Shown in pieces: positions 6,602 through 6,913 of a stretch of 6,913 nt of DNA. The DNA is from an uncultured Candidatus Neoarthromitus sp. GTDB lineage: Bacteria; Bacillota; Clostridia; Clostridiales; Clostridiaceae. The stretch lies in contig CALADQ010000021.1 of assembly GCA_937890765.1 (NCBI GenBank), forward strand, positions 1 through 6,913, read 5' to 3'. The notes under the pieces were generated by a model, which saw only the letters and a list, made by a program, of their open reading frames with translations, was not told the origin of the DNA and did no database searches. A program made the position numbers and the translations under genes. The stretch's first letter is position 1. Each line of letters opens with the position of its first letter.

Positions 6602-6751
6602 TTATTTTGTTTCTTTATGAGATGTATGCGTTCTACAAAACCTACAATATTTTGTAAACTCTAACCTTTCAGGATCATTTTTTTTATTCTTCATAGTATT
6701 ATAATTACGATGCCTACATTCAACACAAGCTAAAGTAACCTTAACTCTCAA
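6602..6751 (-). CDS. rpmG: Ribosomal protein L33 (bL33), zinc-binding form
   Basis: L33 is a small large-subunit protein near the E site. The 49-residue product (RVKVTLACVECRHRNYNT at the start, HTSHKETK at the end) has the normal family length. It keeps both CxxC pairs, CVEC (9-12) and CRFC (36-39), so it is the zinc-ribbon C+ paralogue type. The start is TTG at 6749-6751, nine bases after GGAGG (6761-6765). No in-frame ATG exists before residue 20, which lies beyond the first CxxC pair. It is the first gene after the predicted promoter at 6783-6811 and so leads the rpmG-secE-nusG-rplK-rplA unit. A genome may hold a second, zinc-free rpmG copy elsewhere; that cannot be judged here. Confidence 0.97.
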   Translation of the reverse strand: MRVKVTLACVECRHRNYNTMKNKKNDPERLEFTKYCRFCRTHTSHKETK

Positions 6752-6760
6752 ATTTATACA

Positions 6761-6765
6761 CCTCC
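6761..6765 (-). promoter_or_regulatory. rpmG ribosome binding site serving a TTG start
   Basis: GGAGG on the minus strand sits nine bases before TTG 6751. A GTG overlapping its end is out of frame with L33, so the TTG is the only plausible start. Confidence 0.85.
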
Positions 6766-6782
6766 AAACTGCACCTTACTGG

Positions 6783-6811
6783 AATCTATCATACTTTTAT
6801 AATTTTGTCAA
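6783..6811 (-). promoter_or_regulatory. Predicted sigma-A promoter for the rpmG-secE-nusG-rplKA unit
   Basis: There is a perfect -35 box TTGACA (6806-6811) and a 17-base spacer. The -10 box TAGATT (6783-6788) matches consensus at four of six positions but has an upstream TG (6790-6791), giving an extended -10. Transcription would start near 6776, about 25 bases before the rpmG start. The -35 box abuts the tail of the tuf terminator. Confidence 0.75.
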
Positions 6812-6847
6812 ATTATAAAGTTATAGATGGAAAAACCACCCATAACT
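6810..6847 (-). terminator. Intrinsic terminator of tuf
   Basis: A 12-bp stem pairs 6836-6847 with 6819-6830 (AGTTATGGGTGG with CCATCTATAACT, two G-U pairs) around a five-T loop, starting two bases after the tuf stop. The following tract, TTATAATTT, is interrupted by A residues, so termination may be incomplete and some tuf transcripts may continue into rpmG. Confidence 0.75.
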
Positions 6848-6849
6848 CA

Positions 6850-6913
6850 TTATTTACCTATTTTAGTAACAACTCCAGAACCTACAGTTCTACCACCCTC
6901 TCTTATAGCAAAT
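6850..6913 (-). CDS. tuf: Elongation factor Tu, C-terminal fragment at the window edge
   Basis: Only the last 20 complete codons and the TAA stop are visible, encoding FAIREGGRTVGSGVVTKIGK. FAIREGGRTVG(S/A)GVV is the hallmark C-terminal strand of EF-Tu domain 3, the GTPase that brings aminoacyl-tRNA to the ribosome. The gene enters from the right edge and is cut by the window, not by mutation. Placement ahead of rpmG-secE-nusG is common in clostridia. The extreme C-terminus (TKIGK) is variable within the family. Confidence 0.95.
   Translation of the reverse strand, partial: FAIREGGRTVGSGVVTKIGK

Overview
The window is a conserved housekeeping block from a very AT-rich bacterium, read entirely on the minus strand. 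In transcription order (high to low coordinate) it holds the last codons of tuf (EF-Tu), rpmG (L33), secE, nusG, rplK (L11), rplA (L1), rplJ (L10), rplL (L7/L12) and rpoB (RNA polymerase beta). The last runs off the left edge after 1087 residues. The low G+C content, strong AGGAGG-type ribosome binding sites, the tuf-rpmG-secE-nusG order and the clostridial look of L7/L12, NusG and RpoB point to Bacillota, class Clostridia. A relative of Clostridiaceae is my best guess, and a segmented-filamentous-bacterium-like lineage is possible but unproven.

Right edge (6752-6913): the tuf 3' end is followed two bases after its stop by a 12-bp terminator hairpin. Next comes a promoter with a perfect TTGACA box that starts the rpmG-secE-nusG-rplK-rplA unit. 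Centre (4634-6751): five closely spaced genes, with gaps of about 23-40 bases that each hold a Shine-Dalgarno site. Three of them (rpmG, secE, rplA) use TTG start codons. Region 4481-4633: a 153-base gap between rplA and rplJ folds as an L10-type leader. It has a three-way-junction ligand domain, a 9-bp antiterminator pairing and an alternative terminator just ahead of rplJ, which suggests autogenous control of the rplJ-rplL pair. Region 3263-3570: rplL is followed by a perfect 11-bp terminator hairpin. A strong extended -10 promoter and a leader of about 184 bases then precede rpoB.

The genes supply ribosomal stalk and L1-arm proteins, the SecE translocase subunit, the NusG elongation factor and the polymerase core. 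The regulatory parts divide the cluster into three segments (rpmG-rplA, rplJ-rplL, rpoB onward) that can be tuned separately. I found no mobile element, CRISPR array, tRNA or rRNA gene, and no evidence for a novel system. The points of interest are regulatory architecture, start-site choice and one unusual L11 residue.
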